NCBI GenBank assembly: GCA_039654915.1
Contig: CM077594.1
Coordinates: 12,242,001 to 12,306,000 of the forward strand
DNA length: 64,000 nt
From: Aquilaria yunnanensis
Taxonomy: Eukaryota > Streptophyta > Magnoliopsida > Malvales > Thymelaeaceae
Direction of reading: 5' to 3'
The translations under genes and the position numbers were made by a program. Below are positions 44,401 through 55,585 of the stretch, piece after piece. Positions within the stretch are counted from its first letter, which is position 1, and each line of letters opens with the position of its first letter. A model generated the notes under the pieces. That model saw nothing but the letters and a program-made list of their open reading frames with translations. It ran no database searches and had not been told where the DNA came from.

Positions 44401-45722
44401 GCTTTTAAGCATAACACGAACAACAACAAACCTATAGAAGAAAAGGTAGACATAGCTTGAGGCTATAATGAGAGAAACTTCTAAAATTGCTCAGCTAGAG
44501 TATTGGGATTTGTGAAACTACTTAATAAAGCTAACGCTACAGCATTAAACTGTGGTGGCTTTTAACCCTAAGGTGGTTTGTTAACATTAGATTGTGACCA
44601 GTTCTCGAGAATCTAAGTTTGAGATTGCTGGTGCAATTGGTTTTATTGTCTCAACTTAGGACACTGAGGCTTCCAATGACCTTTCTACCTAGAGAAATTG
44701 CACTCAATGATAGCAAATCTTGTGTAAGGCTTATTCTGATTATTAGAGGCTGGCTTAGAAGACACTACTAATACAAAAAGGCTGAAAGGAAACATAATTC
44801 CTTTTTTAGAATAAGACTTACAACCCATATCTTCAACCAATAACTCATTGATAACTGAGTCAACGGATGAAAGTGAAGAGCAATGCAGAATTGAACCTTT
44901 AAGTCCTTAAAAACTGCACCAACTAATGCTGTTCTCTATGATAATATAGGCACCATATACCTTTAATTCATTCGATCCTGCAAGAGCTAGTTTATCCCAA
45001 TGATATGCTATAGTAGAATAAAACTCTTACACACATTTATTCTTTTTCCGAATAGCTTATATGTTGTTCTCCAATTGATTTAGCTTAGTAAAATTTAATT
45101 AAATGAATAACATCTACAGATGATCCCAAACCTTCTTTGTTGTCTAACATTTTGCCAACTGTGTAGCTATGAGATGCTTGACATAATTGTTAATCCAAGT
45201 AATAACTTTTGCATTCTTTCATCCTAGACATATATTCAAATAGCATAATTTGAATAACTGCTCTTAAGTTTCACTGAAAGTTCTAATAACATATCCCCAC
45301 ATTTTTTTACCTTTAAGAAAATTTCTCAAGACATAACTCCAATACGAATAATTATTTCCATCCAACCTCATACTCACAAATTGAAGCAAAATTGTCTTTT
45401 TTAGTTGCCAAAATCAAAAGAAAGGGAAACGAAATACCAAATTGTGGAAAAGGAAACTAACGAACTAGACGAACCAAATGCAGAACCAAATGATCACTCC
45501 AAAAAACTATTTTTGAGATTAAACTTCCTCCCATGAAATCTGCTCTAATACCATGTTAAATAATCTAAAGGGACAAAAAATAAGAGAAGAAAAAATGTTT
45601 ATTTGAATAGCATAATTCAATCTAATACAAAAAGGTACAACCGAAACCCTAAATACAGAGACTATATAAGCTAATTAAAGAATAGAAAACTGAAAGACTA
45701 TATTGCCCTTAATATCTTAACA
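44401..45722 (-). mobile_element. Ty1/copia remnant: short LTR, PBS and decayed gag
   Basis: A minus-strand copia-type element. The LTR at 45722-45554 is followed by a primer-binding site TGGTATTAGAGC (45553-45542), one base from the initiator-Met type TGGTATCAGAGC. Leftward the decayed gag contains LDGNNYSYWSYVLRNFLKGK near 45370-45310, WINNYV, KVWDHL-like and LENN segments, and a broken CCHC knuckle near 44700 (KGHWKPQCP). Frameshifts and stops are frequent. No pol and no second LTR were found, so it is truncated. Confidence 0.75.
45554..45722 (-). repeat. 5' LTR of the copia remnant
   Basis: It is 169 bp on the minus strand, starting TGTTAAGATATTAAGGGCAA and ending AGATTATTTAACA. The TGTTA/TAACA ends are inverted. 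It contains AGCTTATATAGTCTC, a possible TATA region. Confidence 0.75.
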
Positions 45723-45779
45723 TCCTCAACTATCTAAAAGGCCCTTTATACTGTGCTAAAAATTTGTAAAGGTTAGGAT

Positions 45780-46875
45780 GTGATCCGATGGATAAAGAAC
45801 CCATATGGAAACTTTCCTACAAAGGAGGTGCATGCAATTGATACACTAGTCTTCCCATCTACATCAACCTTCCTTGTCAAATATTCCTTCCTTAACAACC
45901 CCAAGGTCTTTCAAAGTTCTAAAGCGGCTTTCGACTTTTTCACTTCCTTAAAAGCATAAATTATTTTTATGGAAATGTTTGACAAATGCTCTGCACACAG
46001 GTGAAAACTTGGCTTTTCATGGTGGTTTATCAAGCCCTCAATGTGGTCACTATACCACTTCAATCGACTCAACTTTGCACTTGTTTTGGGAGTGTTATAA
46101 TGCAATGGTCATCGGAGAGACTAGGAGAACTTTCGTTCTAACTTAGTTAATTGGAATTGCTCTTTCTTTGATCCATGGCTTTTCCAGATTCTTGACTCTC
46201 AACCAAAATGGTACTTTAAATGACTATCTTACTTATTTTCTACTATTTGGTATATATGGTTGGGTCGAAATAAAGTGATTTTCTAGAATGCTCCTTTTTA
46301 GGCCCAATCAATTATTGCTAGATGTTATGCTCACATGCAGCAAATGTTGATAGCTAGGGATTATTGTACTGTTGTTCAAGGATTGCTATATAACACTCTT
46401 AATCTACTCTGTCTTACTTGGGATTTTAATAATCTCTCAAGCTCTTGTTCAAATTTGAAAATTTTTGTGGTTGATAGTGCTTGGCGACATCAATCTGATT
46501 TGGATGCAGTTGCTTAAGTATAGTAGGGGTGTCTAGTCTTCCAAATTTACAGGATGGCCTTCTTTTTCCAGTTTGCTATTCGGCTTTACATGCAGAGTTG
46601 GCAGCTTGGATGATGGTCTTTCACTATGTCTCATCTGCATCTTCCTAATATAACCATCCTTTCAAATTAATCTATGGTCCTTGTTGCTCTACCTATGTCA
46701 ATTCCTCTACCACCTATGTTGGTAAGTCTTTCTCAACAAATTTTAGCCCAGATGGAGAATTTCAATCACTGTTTAGTGGTAATCATGTCTCAGGAGCTTG
46801 TTACTCCAATGCATAACTATGCATCTTCCTTGTTTTCTTAGCTCCTTTTAGGCTCTTCTGATTATCAAAAAAAAG
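45780..46875 (+). mobile_element. LINE (non-LTR retrotransposon) 3' remnant
   Basis: The translations are broken but show the order typical of the end of plant LINE ORF2. First comes a zinc-binding reverse-transcriptase tail (STLHLFWECYNAMV-like, near 46070-46110, then W-rich and IWYIWLGRNKVIF, near 46230-46280). An RNase H region follows (VVDSAWRHQSDLDAVA near 46465-46515, then ALHAELAAWMM-type residues near 46570-46620). The A-rich TATCAAAAAAAAGAAA near 46863 may be the tail. Many stops are present. Confidence 0.6.
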
Positions 46876-47231
46876 AAAGCCCTTCATAAGTGAGCATTGA
46901 CAAAGTCATTGTGGTGAAAAGGGTAATTAAAATGATTGAACAAAGGAAGATACTATGACTTATGATCCTTGTATGGTTGCAATGCAACAACTAAATTAAG
47001 GATCACCTGAAGGGATTAAGGGTGGAGTGGATAGTTCAGCCAATTAGAGGAAAAGTCATAATCAAATAAGGCACTGAGGTAGGTAACTCTTTATATCCAA
47101 GTGTTAAATTTGTTCTAGTTGAAAGTTAACTTCATAAACACATGGCTAAAATTATGCTTCCTTCTTGTAATTTCATGGTTATGCAATATATATGTCTTTT
47201 TTCTATAAACAATTAATTAACACTAGTTTAA
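46876..47231. other. Interval without recognised features
   Basis: No gene or element terminus was recognised before the CACTA-type end at 47232. Confidence 0.5.
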
Positions 47232-48215
47232 CACTACTAGAAAAAGGTAATTTAGCAACAGTTTAATTAGTGACGTCTAAAAACAATTAGTAATTAAAGA
47301 TGATATATAGTTGCTAAAAGTACGGTGAAATTTTAGCGACAGTTATTTGTCACTAAATTTTAGTGATGGCTTGCTCTCGCTAATTTAGTGATGGTTAGTC
47401 GTCATTAAATTTAGTGACCACTTACCCTCGCTAAAATCCTAAAAATTAGTAACGGTTAGCCTTTACTAAGTATTTTTCAAATTTTATGATGCGCAGCTCT
47501 CGCTAAAAGTCGATAAAGAATCTACAGCCAGTCATCACTAAAGTATGCCCTAATTAAAAATGACTTACTCACGCTATCTGTGTAGAAGTTCTCACATGTT
47601 AGTCATTTTTTATACTAACATATCATCTTGTTTAACATAAATAACTTTTTCAAATATATGTAATGTAATGGAGATGTGTATCTTAAGGTCTGATAAAGGT
47701 TTGGTGACGGTTATCTGTCACTAATTCACTAATTTAGCGACAGCTTTCTGTCACTAAAATTTAGTGACGGCTTACCTTCATTAGCAGGTCATAAGTTAAT
47801 GATGGTTAGCTGTCACTAAATTTTGGCAGACTAATGCTGATTAACTGTTGGTAAACGGCCATGAACTAGTGATGATTTTAATATATATATATGTGTTTGT
47901 GTGTGTGTGTGTGTGTGTACAAATTAATATGATAGCCATAGCATAATTTGATTCATTTAATTAATGTATTTATGATGCAAAAGATTATAGTATAGATTTA
48001 GATCAATTTATATAGGTGAAGTATCTTAGTTATTTTTAAAAATCTAATATATTGACCTTTAAAAAAAATTTACCAAGTTTAGTGAAGATAAACCATTACT
48101 AAATTTTGTTTAATGTAGCGACGGCTTACCCTCTCTACCTGACTGGCCATTGTGTAGTGACTATTAGCCCTCGCTTCTATTAGCGACGACGTTTTCCCTC
48201 GCTAGTTAAAAATAT
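47232..48215. mobile_element. CACTA-type left terminus with subterminal repeats
   Basis: CACTACTAGAAAAAGGTAA starts at 47232, the form of a CACTA terminal repeat. For about 960 bp the motif TTAGTGACGG or TAGCGACGG and complements such as CTGTCACTAA recur many times in both orientations. This is a typical En/Spm subterminal array. A TG microsatellite lies at about 47890-47918. No right-hand terminus (TTTTCTAGTAGTG) was found before the Ogre-like LTR at 50426, so the element is partial. Confidence 0.6.
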
Positions 48216-48900
48216 TTTAAAGAACAACATTAATTGTATCTTCTCCAGGCTCCAATAGTGCATCCCCTCACCTCCCCCAACTTGCGAAACTTTCCAAGAA
48301 TAAAGGGTTTCATCCCTCTTCGGCCCCAACGCAATACACTCCTAAAACTGACCCATTCTCATGTAACTCTACACTATCTTCAGCCATCTCTACTCCAAAC
48401 TTAGGTAGATCAGCATCTTTTTCAGGTATTTGATCTATTTCTTTGGTTTTTCTTTGGTTGGTTAGGGTTTGAGAAAAAAAGTTGGTTTTTTTTTCTCGTT
48501 TGATCTTTGTTGTTGACAACTGCCGCTTCTCTTCTTCTTCTTCCTCCTCCCCCTCTCTAAATTTTCTCCAACCATATTTCCTCATCTTTTTCTTTCCTGT
48601 ATTTCATTTTTAAATTTGTTTCTGCTTTTAGTTTGATGCTTGACTGGCTCTCAGATTCGTGTTTTTATCTTGGTTGGTTTTGTTAATAAGCATTGCCGCG
48701 TATGATCATTCATAATTTCCGATTCCATGGCTAAAATTTAAATTGCATTTCCTGAATTTAGGATTTGATGGAAATGTAAGAGGTTGGCATTGTGTTGGCT
48801 GATTGGTGGTTACTAGGACTTGGGAAGCTACAAGGATGTCCTACAGAGGAGAAAACCAAACTGTGCCACCACTATTCACAATAATGGGTAGCTGTTGATA
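48216..48900. other. Interval with pyrimidine-rich leader-like sequence
   Basis: A CTTCTTCTTCTTCCTCCTCC run near 48533-48552 and nearby T-rich sequence resemble a plant 5' leader or first intron. No open frame with recognised similarity is present. It may belong with the V-ATPase fragment that follows. Confidence 0.35.
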
Positions 48901-49134
48901 AGTATGATGAGGCCGTATCTAGTGCTGAAATCAATCGTTCTGGTGGTTATGGCCACTGTGCTCGGTATTTATGGCTTAATCATCACTGTTATCATCAGTA
49001 CGGGAAACAATCCTAAATCCAAATCTTATTATCTCTTTGATGGCTATGCGCTTCTATCTTCTGGTCTTGCCTGCGGACTTGCTGGGCTTTCTATCGGTAT
49101 AGCTATTGCAATCGTTGGATATGTTGGCATTAGG
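48901..49134 (+). pseudogene. V-type proton ATPase proteolipid subunit c fragment
   Basis: Subunit c forms the rotor ring in the membrane of the vacuolar proton pump. Normal proteins have about 165 residues in four membrane helices. This fragment covers the central exon: [55 protein letters not shown] and [20 protein letters not shown]. Several conserved positions are changed (RPEL to RPYL, the GD of VGDAGVR to GY) and the SMGV spacing is short. The expected splice donor after the final Arg is not obvious, and the frame stops at 49179. No flanking exons were found. It is a degenerate orphan fragment. Confidence 0.85.
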
Positions 49135-49179
49135 CATTGTTTCTTTCATTTTTATCATAATTCTTGTGTTAAATCATGA

Positions 49180-49882
49180 TATCCAATGTCAGTTTAGATG
49201 TAGATTTTTTTTTTTGTAAAATGGGTTTAATAGCATGAAGCACTTTCTCTTTTGTGCTTAATTGAGTTGATCTTACGCTAACTTGGATGTTTTTGGGTTC
49301 ACTTATTCTAATACATAATTTGCATAGCGAGGGGAAAGGTTGACGGTTCTTAGTTGATATTTGTGTGAATTGATATGATGCAATTGTTGGTACTTGTCTT
49401 TCTTAAACTGGTGGTGTGGTATGTTTGATTTCTAGCATAAGGGTAGATAGGATCATTTGGTTTCCAGCCACATCACACCCATTTGATCTTTGATTTCCCA
49501 TAATGAACTTTGATTCATTTGGTTGATTTTGGTTTCGATAACAACACTTCGATTTGCATAGGTAGCAGAATCAGTGAATTTATTGGTTTGGTTTTATTGT
49601 CTCATATTGAATACTTATTCGCTTGAGTGAAATAGGTTGTCAGCATGCAATGTCAGCTATTGGCATGTTTGTTACCTAGTTAAGTGGCCAACATATGTTA
49701 CTAATTAATTTGATGTGTTTCTGATCCTTGAAATGATATCTGAATGCCAGAAAGGCATTTTCCTTATTAATCTACATTTAAAAATATCAATTACAGTGTA
49801 CTCTTGAATATTGGATAATTTAATCTGGTAAAAGCCATCCTTTTCTCAACAATGTCTTTCATTGATCCTATACTATCAAAAG

Positions 49883-49914
<32 letters not shown>

Positions 49915-50425
49915 CTAGCTAGAATTTGTTTCAGAACATGACCATTTTATAATGTTAATATCATTTACATTTTTTAAGTGTATATCTAGCTAAGCTGAAT
50001 GGTTTTATAAATGCTTCAAAATTGGAACTTTTTCTGTTGCACTTTTATATTTTACAATATTTAAGCTTGAAAATTTGAGTAGGCTTTTAAATACTATTTC
50101 AACAGATTTTAACTCTTATTAGTATATGTGTGCTTGAATTTTAATGCATAAATTGAATTTGAATTGATGTTTTTTAAAATCAAGTATGAAGTATTTTTGT
50201 GAGGGAACCTCCTCGCTTACCCTGATATAGGGTGTTCCCAGGATGTTGGGATAATCAGGATTTAGTATTCCTGCTCTTAGTTGCAAATGGCTAAGCTAAT
50301 ACTTACGTGCTTAACTTCGGCATTCATTCAACACTTGAAACACATGCCGAAGTCATATAAATATATTTATTTAAACTTCCAAGTATCAGCTCATGTACAC
50401 ATAACACTTAACTTATGTACATCCA
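49180..50425. other. Interval without genes
   Basis: AT-rich sequence with a (TG)n microsatellite at 49886-49914. Nothing else was recognised before the LTR at 50426. Confidence 0.55.
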
Positions 50426-51099
50426 TGTTGACACCCAATTTTGTCTGACCCTTTTTTTTTAAAAAAAATAATAATTAAAAAAAATTAATTAAAAATTAAA
50501 AAATAATAATTATATAAAAATTATTATTAATTAATTATACAAAGAGAGAATTAAATTAAATAGTTTTGGGGAAGGGGCATTTTGTTAAGTTAATATCTAT
50601 GTGTGTATATCCAAAGAAATTAAAATTCAAAAAAAAAGTTAATTAAAAAAAAATTATTATTGTTAACTAATTAATTATTATTACTAAAAAAATTTTAATT
50701 AATTAGTTTAAAATATATTTTGTTTTATAAGGGTTTAGTTAAAAATAATATATGTGTGTATGTATGTATGTAGGAATTACAAAAGAAAACTCCATAAAAA
50801 AAAACAAACAAAATTGAAAAGTTTGGGGTAAAAATGACAAAATTAAGAAGTTTTGAAAAAATTTGACAAAATATGAAAGTTCTAGGAGCATTTGGTAGTT
50901 TGTCACATGAATTTTGGGCCACACCGACGGTTCTGGCCCAAATTGACAGAAAAAGACAAAATTGTCTCAATCAGAAGTTTCAGGAACATCCCCAAAGTCA
51001 AAGAGACAGAAAGGACTGAAACTGTCATTTTACCAAATTAAAAGATAAGTTTGATTTTAATTATTTTTTAATTATGAACAGTCCAGCACTCCTTCCCCT

Positions 51100-51107
51100 A
51101 TAAATAG
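51100..51107 (+). promoter_or_regulatory. TATA box of the D LTR
   Basis: CCCCTATAAATAGGGG is a clear plant TATA box and is itself palindromic (CCCCTAT/ATAGGGG). It lies about 675 bases into the LTR. Confidence 0.7.
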
Positions 51108-51756
51108 GGGTTCAAATCTGTAAAGAAAAGGGAAGAAAAAAAAGGAAATAAATATAGAGCTCCATTAACAAAAAAGGGGGGGGGGGGGGGGAGGGGGGGT
51201 TCTTTCATTCTTTCCTTCTCTCTCCCGTTTCGACCGTTTCCTTCTTCCCTGCCTTTGCAGCTCCTCCCTCCCTCCTCCACCGTGTACACCTTCCCGTCCG
51301 TTCCCTCCGCTAGGACGCTACCCTTCCCGGCCTCCCCCTCTTCCTCCCTCTAACCAGCCATCGCCGCCACTCACTCCAGCCACCGCCGCCACTCCCTCCA
51401 GACACCACCAACCGCCGTACCTCCCTCTTTTTTTCCTTCCTCCTCGCCTCGACTTCCCTCTCCTCCCTCTCACTTTCCACCGGTCTCCGTCCTACTCTTT
51501 TCCCAGTCGTTCGCCTCCCGCCGCCGTCGCATTCCCTCGCTGCGTCATCGCCCTCCTCCCCTGCTTGCCGTCGCTGCCCCTGGAACGTGCGCTGCCGCCA
51601 TCACTCCTTTGTTTCCGTCTCCAGCAAATTTCAATTTTAATTTTTTTTTCTGGGTAAAACCCTGATTTAGTCCTTTACCTGTCCTTTACCTTTTCATACT
51701 TATTCTTTTTAGTCATTAACCTTTTATTTATTTCTACAGAGCTAACAATAACTTTT

Positions 51757-51762
51757 ATTATC

Positions 51763-51801
<39 letters not shown>

Positions 51802-51868
51802 GCATTATAAGCTACTAACCTTATTATTATTAACAACTAACTCTACTAACTTTACTAACTTTACTAAC

Positions 51869-51908
<40 letters not shown>

Positions 51909-51939
51909 AACTAACATAACTAACAACTAACTTTTATTA

Positions 51940-51974
<35 letters not shown>
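51757..51974. repeat. (TTA)n microsatellite tracts in the D LTR
   Basis: Three long TTA/ATT runs are separated by ACTAACTTTACTAAC-like spacers. Confidence 0.9.
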
Positions 51975-52699
51975 GTTCATGGAAGGTAATACCTCCTATT
52001 TATTTATTTTTTAAGTGGATGGCCAAAAAGCCCCACTTTATTTACTATTTATTGACCTTTAATTTTCCTTTATTTACTTTATGTGCTTTTTATTTGTTTA
52101 TTTATTTATTTATTTGCATATGTTATTTAATTTCTGCAATTTTTAAGTGGATGGTCAAAAAGCCCAACTTTATTCTCCTTTAATTTTTCTTTACTTAATT
52201 TATGCAAATTTTAATTATGTAGATGATTAAAACTTATTTCATTTATTTCACCTTTAGCCATAAAAAAAAATAAATAATAATAAATAAAAAATAAAATAAT
52301 AACAAAATAAAAGAACAAGTTTTTTTTTATGTGAATAATTAACTTTATTACTTTTAGTGCTAATCAAGAAATCCATTTTTACAACAAAGCCCCCATCCTT
52401 TATTATTTTGGAATACATAAACTAAAAAAAATCATAACCAGACAATAAAATAAAAATCAATTTTTAAGTATATCTTTTCTTGAAAAAAAAATCTTTCATC
52501 AAACAAAAAAGAAAAGAATAAGAAAGAAAAAAGTAAAAAGAAAAGAACAAAATAAGAAAATAAAAATAAAAGAAGAAAAAAAGAAAAAAATAATTTTTTT
52601 TAAAAAAAATTAAAATTAGTTAACATTAAGGTTATTAAAAATCCAAAAGTTCACAAAAATTTATGACAAATTAAGAATTAAGTTTTTTTTTAAGTTAAA

Positions 52700-52990
52700 A
52701 TCCATGTCCGGGTGATCCAATAGGATTCATGGCTTGGAGAAAACATAAATTTTTAAATGAATAAAATTAAGTATCAGAATAAAATCTATATTCTGATAAT
52801 TCGGCAGAATTTATGATATGGATTATCAATTAATAATTAACTAAAATTTTGTTAAATTCCGTGTCCGGGTGATTCGACAGAATCCATGGTTCGGAAATAT
52901 CAAGTTTGTTATAAAATTGCGCAAATTAATTATCAAGATTTTTTTTAAATCCACATTAATGCATTAATCCACATCTGGACGATTTCAGTT
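52700..52990 (+). repeat. Diverged repeats in the D LTR
   Basis: TCCATGTCCGGGTGATCCAA at 52701 and CCGTGTCCGGGTGATTCGAC near 52859 are clear copies. Weaker relatives lie near 52790 (TTCTGATAATTCGGCAGAAT) and 52968 (CCACATCTGGACGATTTC). Each copy ends in a form of AGAATCCATGG. Confidence 0.65.
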
Positions 52991-53210
52991 AAAATTTCTA
53001 GTTTTGAAAATTAACTGAATTTATTGAAAGCAAAGCAAAACAAAATTGAAATCAACTAAGGTACCAATTTTTGGGCGCTATAACATAGTTGTTTTAGCGT
53101 AACCGTACTCCCGAACCTTTGAACTCTCGCAGACCATTTTTAGGTGTCCAATCGATCTGAGTGAAAATCGATTGGTGGCAACTCCCGAAAACCCGCACGT
53201 TGCCACAGCT

Positions 53211-53228
53211 TGGCGACTCCGCTGGGGA
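53211..53228 (+). other. Primer-binding site of D
   Basis: TGGCGACTCCGCTGGGGA lies three bases after the LTR. From memory, this sequence is complementary to a plant tRNA-Arg 3' end and is typical of Ogre elements. It differs from the PBS used by A, B and E. Confidence 0.8.
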
Positions 53229-54091
53229 TGTCGATGTTAGTGAGTCAAGTCTAGAAGTTGATTTGTTTTGATTTACTTTGCTTATTTTTATGTGGATTTA
53301 TATGTTATATCTACTTAAGTAAACATGCATAATGCATTCACGACATGAAGCTCTATACCCGAGTTTCCTCAAATCGAACACGTTCTTTCTAAGCGGAATT
53401 GGTGTTGTTGTCCTTGTGAAGCCATGGTCTCCAAGCCTTCACCGGTTTCAAAGTAGCAAAGTAGTGTATTGCCTCCTGAGACGGTTAGTCTCTGCATGGG
53501 CCCACGAAAAGCTACGACTCGAATTAATCATTTCCTTACATAAACCCTAGAGGGTAAGGAATTGGGCTGTCACTATAATTTAGTGATTGGATTCGGGAAC
53601 TACCCTCGACCTTTTGATAAACCACCCTATGCATATAGAACTCCCCACTTAACCATAGAACTGACCACAGTATTCCTCCCATTTACCAACGCCATAAGCA
53701 TGTCCTTGTTATGCTATGTTGTTGCTCTACACTTTTATTTTCTTCGTGTCTTATATTTATGGTTTTAACTCGTTTTTCCATAATAGTTCATGAGTTGTTA
53801 ATTGCTATTTAACTTATTAATAAGCTTATTTTTCTTTTCTTGTACTTCTGTTTTGTGCAATTATTCTTCATTCATCAAAACCACACATCAAACTATGCTA
53901 ACTTTTTAGTCTTTATAATAACAACTAAAAGTCTTGAAGTTCCACGATAGTGGATAATCAAACTCACTCATTGCATGCATGCATCCATTGCATCAATCAC
54001 ATACACATAGAATCTAATAAAATAAATCTTACTTTAAAAAGGTAAAATTGGACCTCAACACCGATATTCAACTCGGCTCCAAACAAGATTA
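53229..54091 (+). other. Leader region of D between PBS and gag
   Basis: Only short open frames occur here (53332-53550 and 53562-53768), with no recognised similarity. The region is presumably the untranslated leader and packaging region. Confidence 0.5.
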
Positions 54092-55585
54092 ATGGCAGAA
54101 CAAACCGAAGGACGTCTCATAGATATGGAGTCCAAGATAGAAAGCATGGCCGAACAAATGAGACAATTGATGGAGCTAATCAAGGGGAAAGCAACTCAAG
54201 TTCCTATCAAAGAACCACAAGATCCTACTTATCCTCCGGGATTCACCTCACAACGGATCTCAGTTCAAGAAAATCTGTTTCCAGAACCAGGTCCGTCCGC
54301 TAGCATTCACTTGAAACAAGACACTATACATGAAGAAAAGAAGACATTACCAAAGGAAGAAGGAGAATCTCAAAAGTTCGAAACAATAGAGAAGAGACTT
54401 CGGGCCATTGAAGGAGGCACTATATTCGGATCTCTCTCAGTGAATGACCTCTGTTTAGTGCCAGATGTCGTAATCCCTTCAGACTTTAAGGTGCCAGACT
54501 TTGTAAAATATGATGGAACAAGTGATCCCATCACTCACATCACGTTGTTTCTAAGAAGACTACAACCACTCACAAAAGACGAGAAAGTGTGGATAGCAGT
54601 TTTTCAAGAGAGCCTTACGAAGTCAGCACTATAGTGGTATCTAAGTCAAGGTCCAAGAAACATTAAAACATGGAATGATCTTGCTCAGGCCTTCATCAGC
54701 AATTACAAACATGTTATGGACTTGGCCCCGGATCGCCAAACTCTCCAGAATATGGAGAGGAAAAAGCAAGAAACCTTCAAGGAATATGCTCAAAGGTGGA
54801 GGGACTTAGCCGCACAAGTTCAGCCACCCATGACGGAGAGAGAAATGGTTACTTTATTTGTTCAGACACTGAAGTACCCATATTATAACAAGCTCATTGG
54901 CAATCCGGCAACTAATTTCTCCGAAGTTGTTATGTCTGGAGAAAGTATCGAGCATGGGATTAGGACTGGGAAGATTGCTGAGTCCTTTAATGATCTTATG
55001 AAAAGAGGAGGACCATCCAGAAGAAAGGATGACGAAGTACAACAAATAGGACGCGGAAGAGAGATTCCCCTCGTGGGTGCTGTGGCTACCGGGCCTCGCC
55101 TATCCTATTCTGCCAATAGGCCCAATGATTATCCTCCCAATAGGCCCAATGATTATCCTCCTAATAGGTCCAACAATTATCCTCTCAACAGGCCTAATCA
55201 GTTACGGCCACCTGTTCTGACTCCTCCAGTACCTGCACAAAGACCAAGAGAAGTTTTTGCGCCAATTCCCATGACTTACACTGAATTGTATCCAAAACTC
55301 ATCGAAAGTCAACTTATTCGCCCAATTCCTACAAGGCCATTAAAACCCCCGTATCCAATGTGGTATGACCCCAACATAACTTGCCCATATCATGAGGGCG
55401 CTGTAGGCCACGGCTTGGAAAATTGCATAGCATTGAAACGCATAGTCCAACAATTAATCCAGTAAAAATGGTTGGACTTTTCTGATGAACCAAACGTCAC
55501 TCAAAACCCATTGCCACCTCATCAGGCTAAACCAGTCAATATGATAGAAGAACATCGGCTGATAAAGAAGTCAGTCAATGATATC
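54092..55585 (+). pseudogene. gag of Ogre-like element D, two in-frame stops, cut by A2
   Basis: The ATG at 54092 opens a coiled N-terminus (MESKIESMAEQMRQLMELIK). A retrotransposon gag core follows, with VIPSDFKVPDFVKYDGTSDP, WYLSQGPRNIKTWNDLAQAF and TFKEYAQRWRDLAAQVQPPM. A repeated NRPNDYPPNRPNDYPP stretch sits near 55110-55200 and a CPYHEGAVGHGLENCIALK zinc motif near 55382-55438. In-frame stops are TAG at 54632-54634, just before WYL, and TAA at 55463-55465. The reading frame is the same on both sides of each stop. It ends where A2 inserts at 55586. Confidence 0.9.

Larger units (their letters stand above)
50426..53207 (+). repeat. 5' LTR of D
   Basis: It is about 2.78 kb, beginning TGTTGACACC and ending TTGCCACA before the PBS. 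TATAAATA at 51100-51107 is followed by a G-run (51176-51199) and a CT-rich leader-like stretch (51200-51630). A (TTA)n tract occupies most of 51757-51974, and A-rich runs fill 52255-52620. Repeated TGTCCGGGTGATTCGACAGA-type units lie in 52700-52990. The other LTR is not in the window, so both ends rest on sequence features and the PBS position. Confidence 0.8.
50426..55585 (+). mobile_element. Ogre-like element D (Ty3/gypsy, Tat lineage), 5' part
   Basis: A long LTR, a TGGCGACTCCGCTGGGGA primer-binding site and a Tat-type gag identify an Ogre-like element. It starts TGTTGACACCCAATTTTGTC, as Ogre LTRs do from memory. A2 is inserted at 55586, near the end of gag, and the rest lies beyond the right edge. 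The distance from PBS to gag is only about 860 bp with no long frame, so the extra ORF1 seen upstream of gag in some Ogre elements is absent or lost. Confidence 0.85.

Noticed and set aside
48310..48585. Minus-strand open frame with a Glu-rich run
   Set aside because: The run comes from the CTT/CCT-rich stretch on the plus strand, which looks like a leader sequence.
53332..53768. Two open frames of about 70 codons between the PBS and gag of element D, candidates for Ogre ORF1
   Set aside because: They are short, in different registers, and show no similarity I recognise. Ogre ORF1 is much longer.
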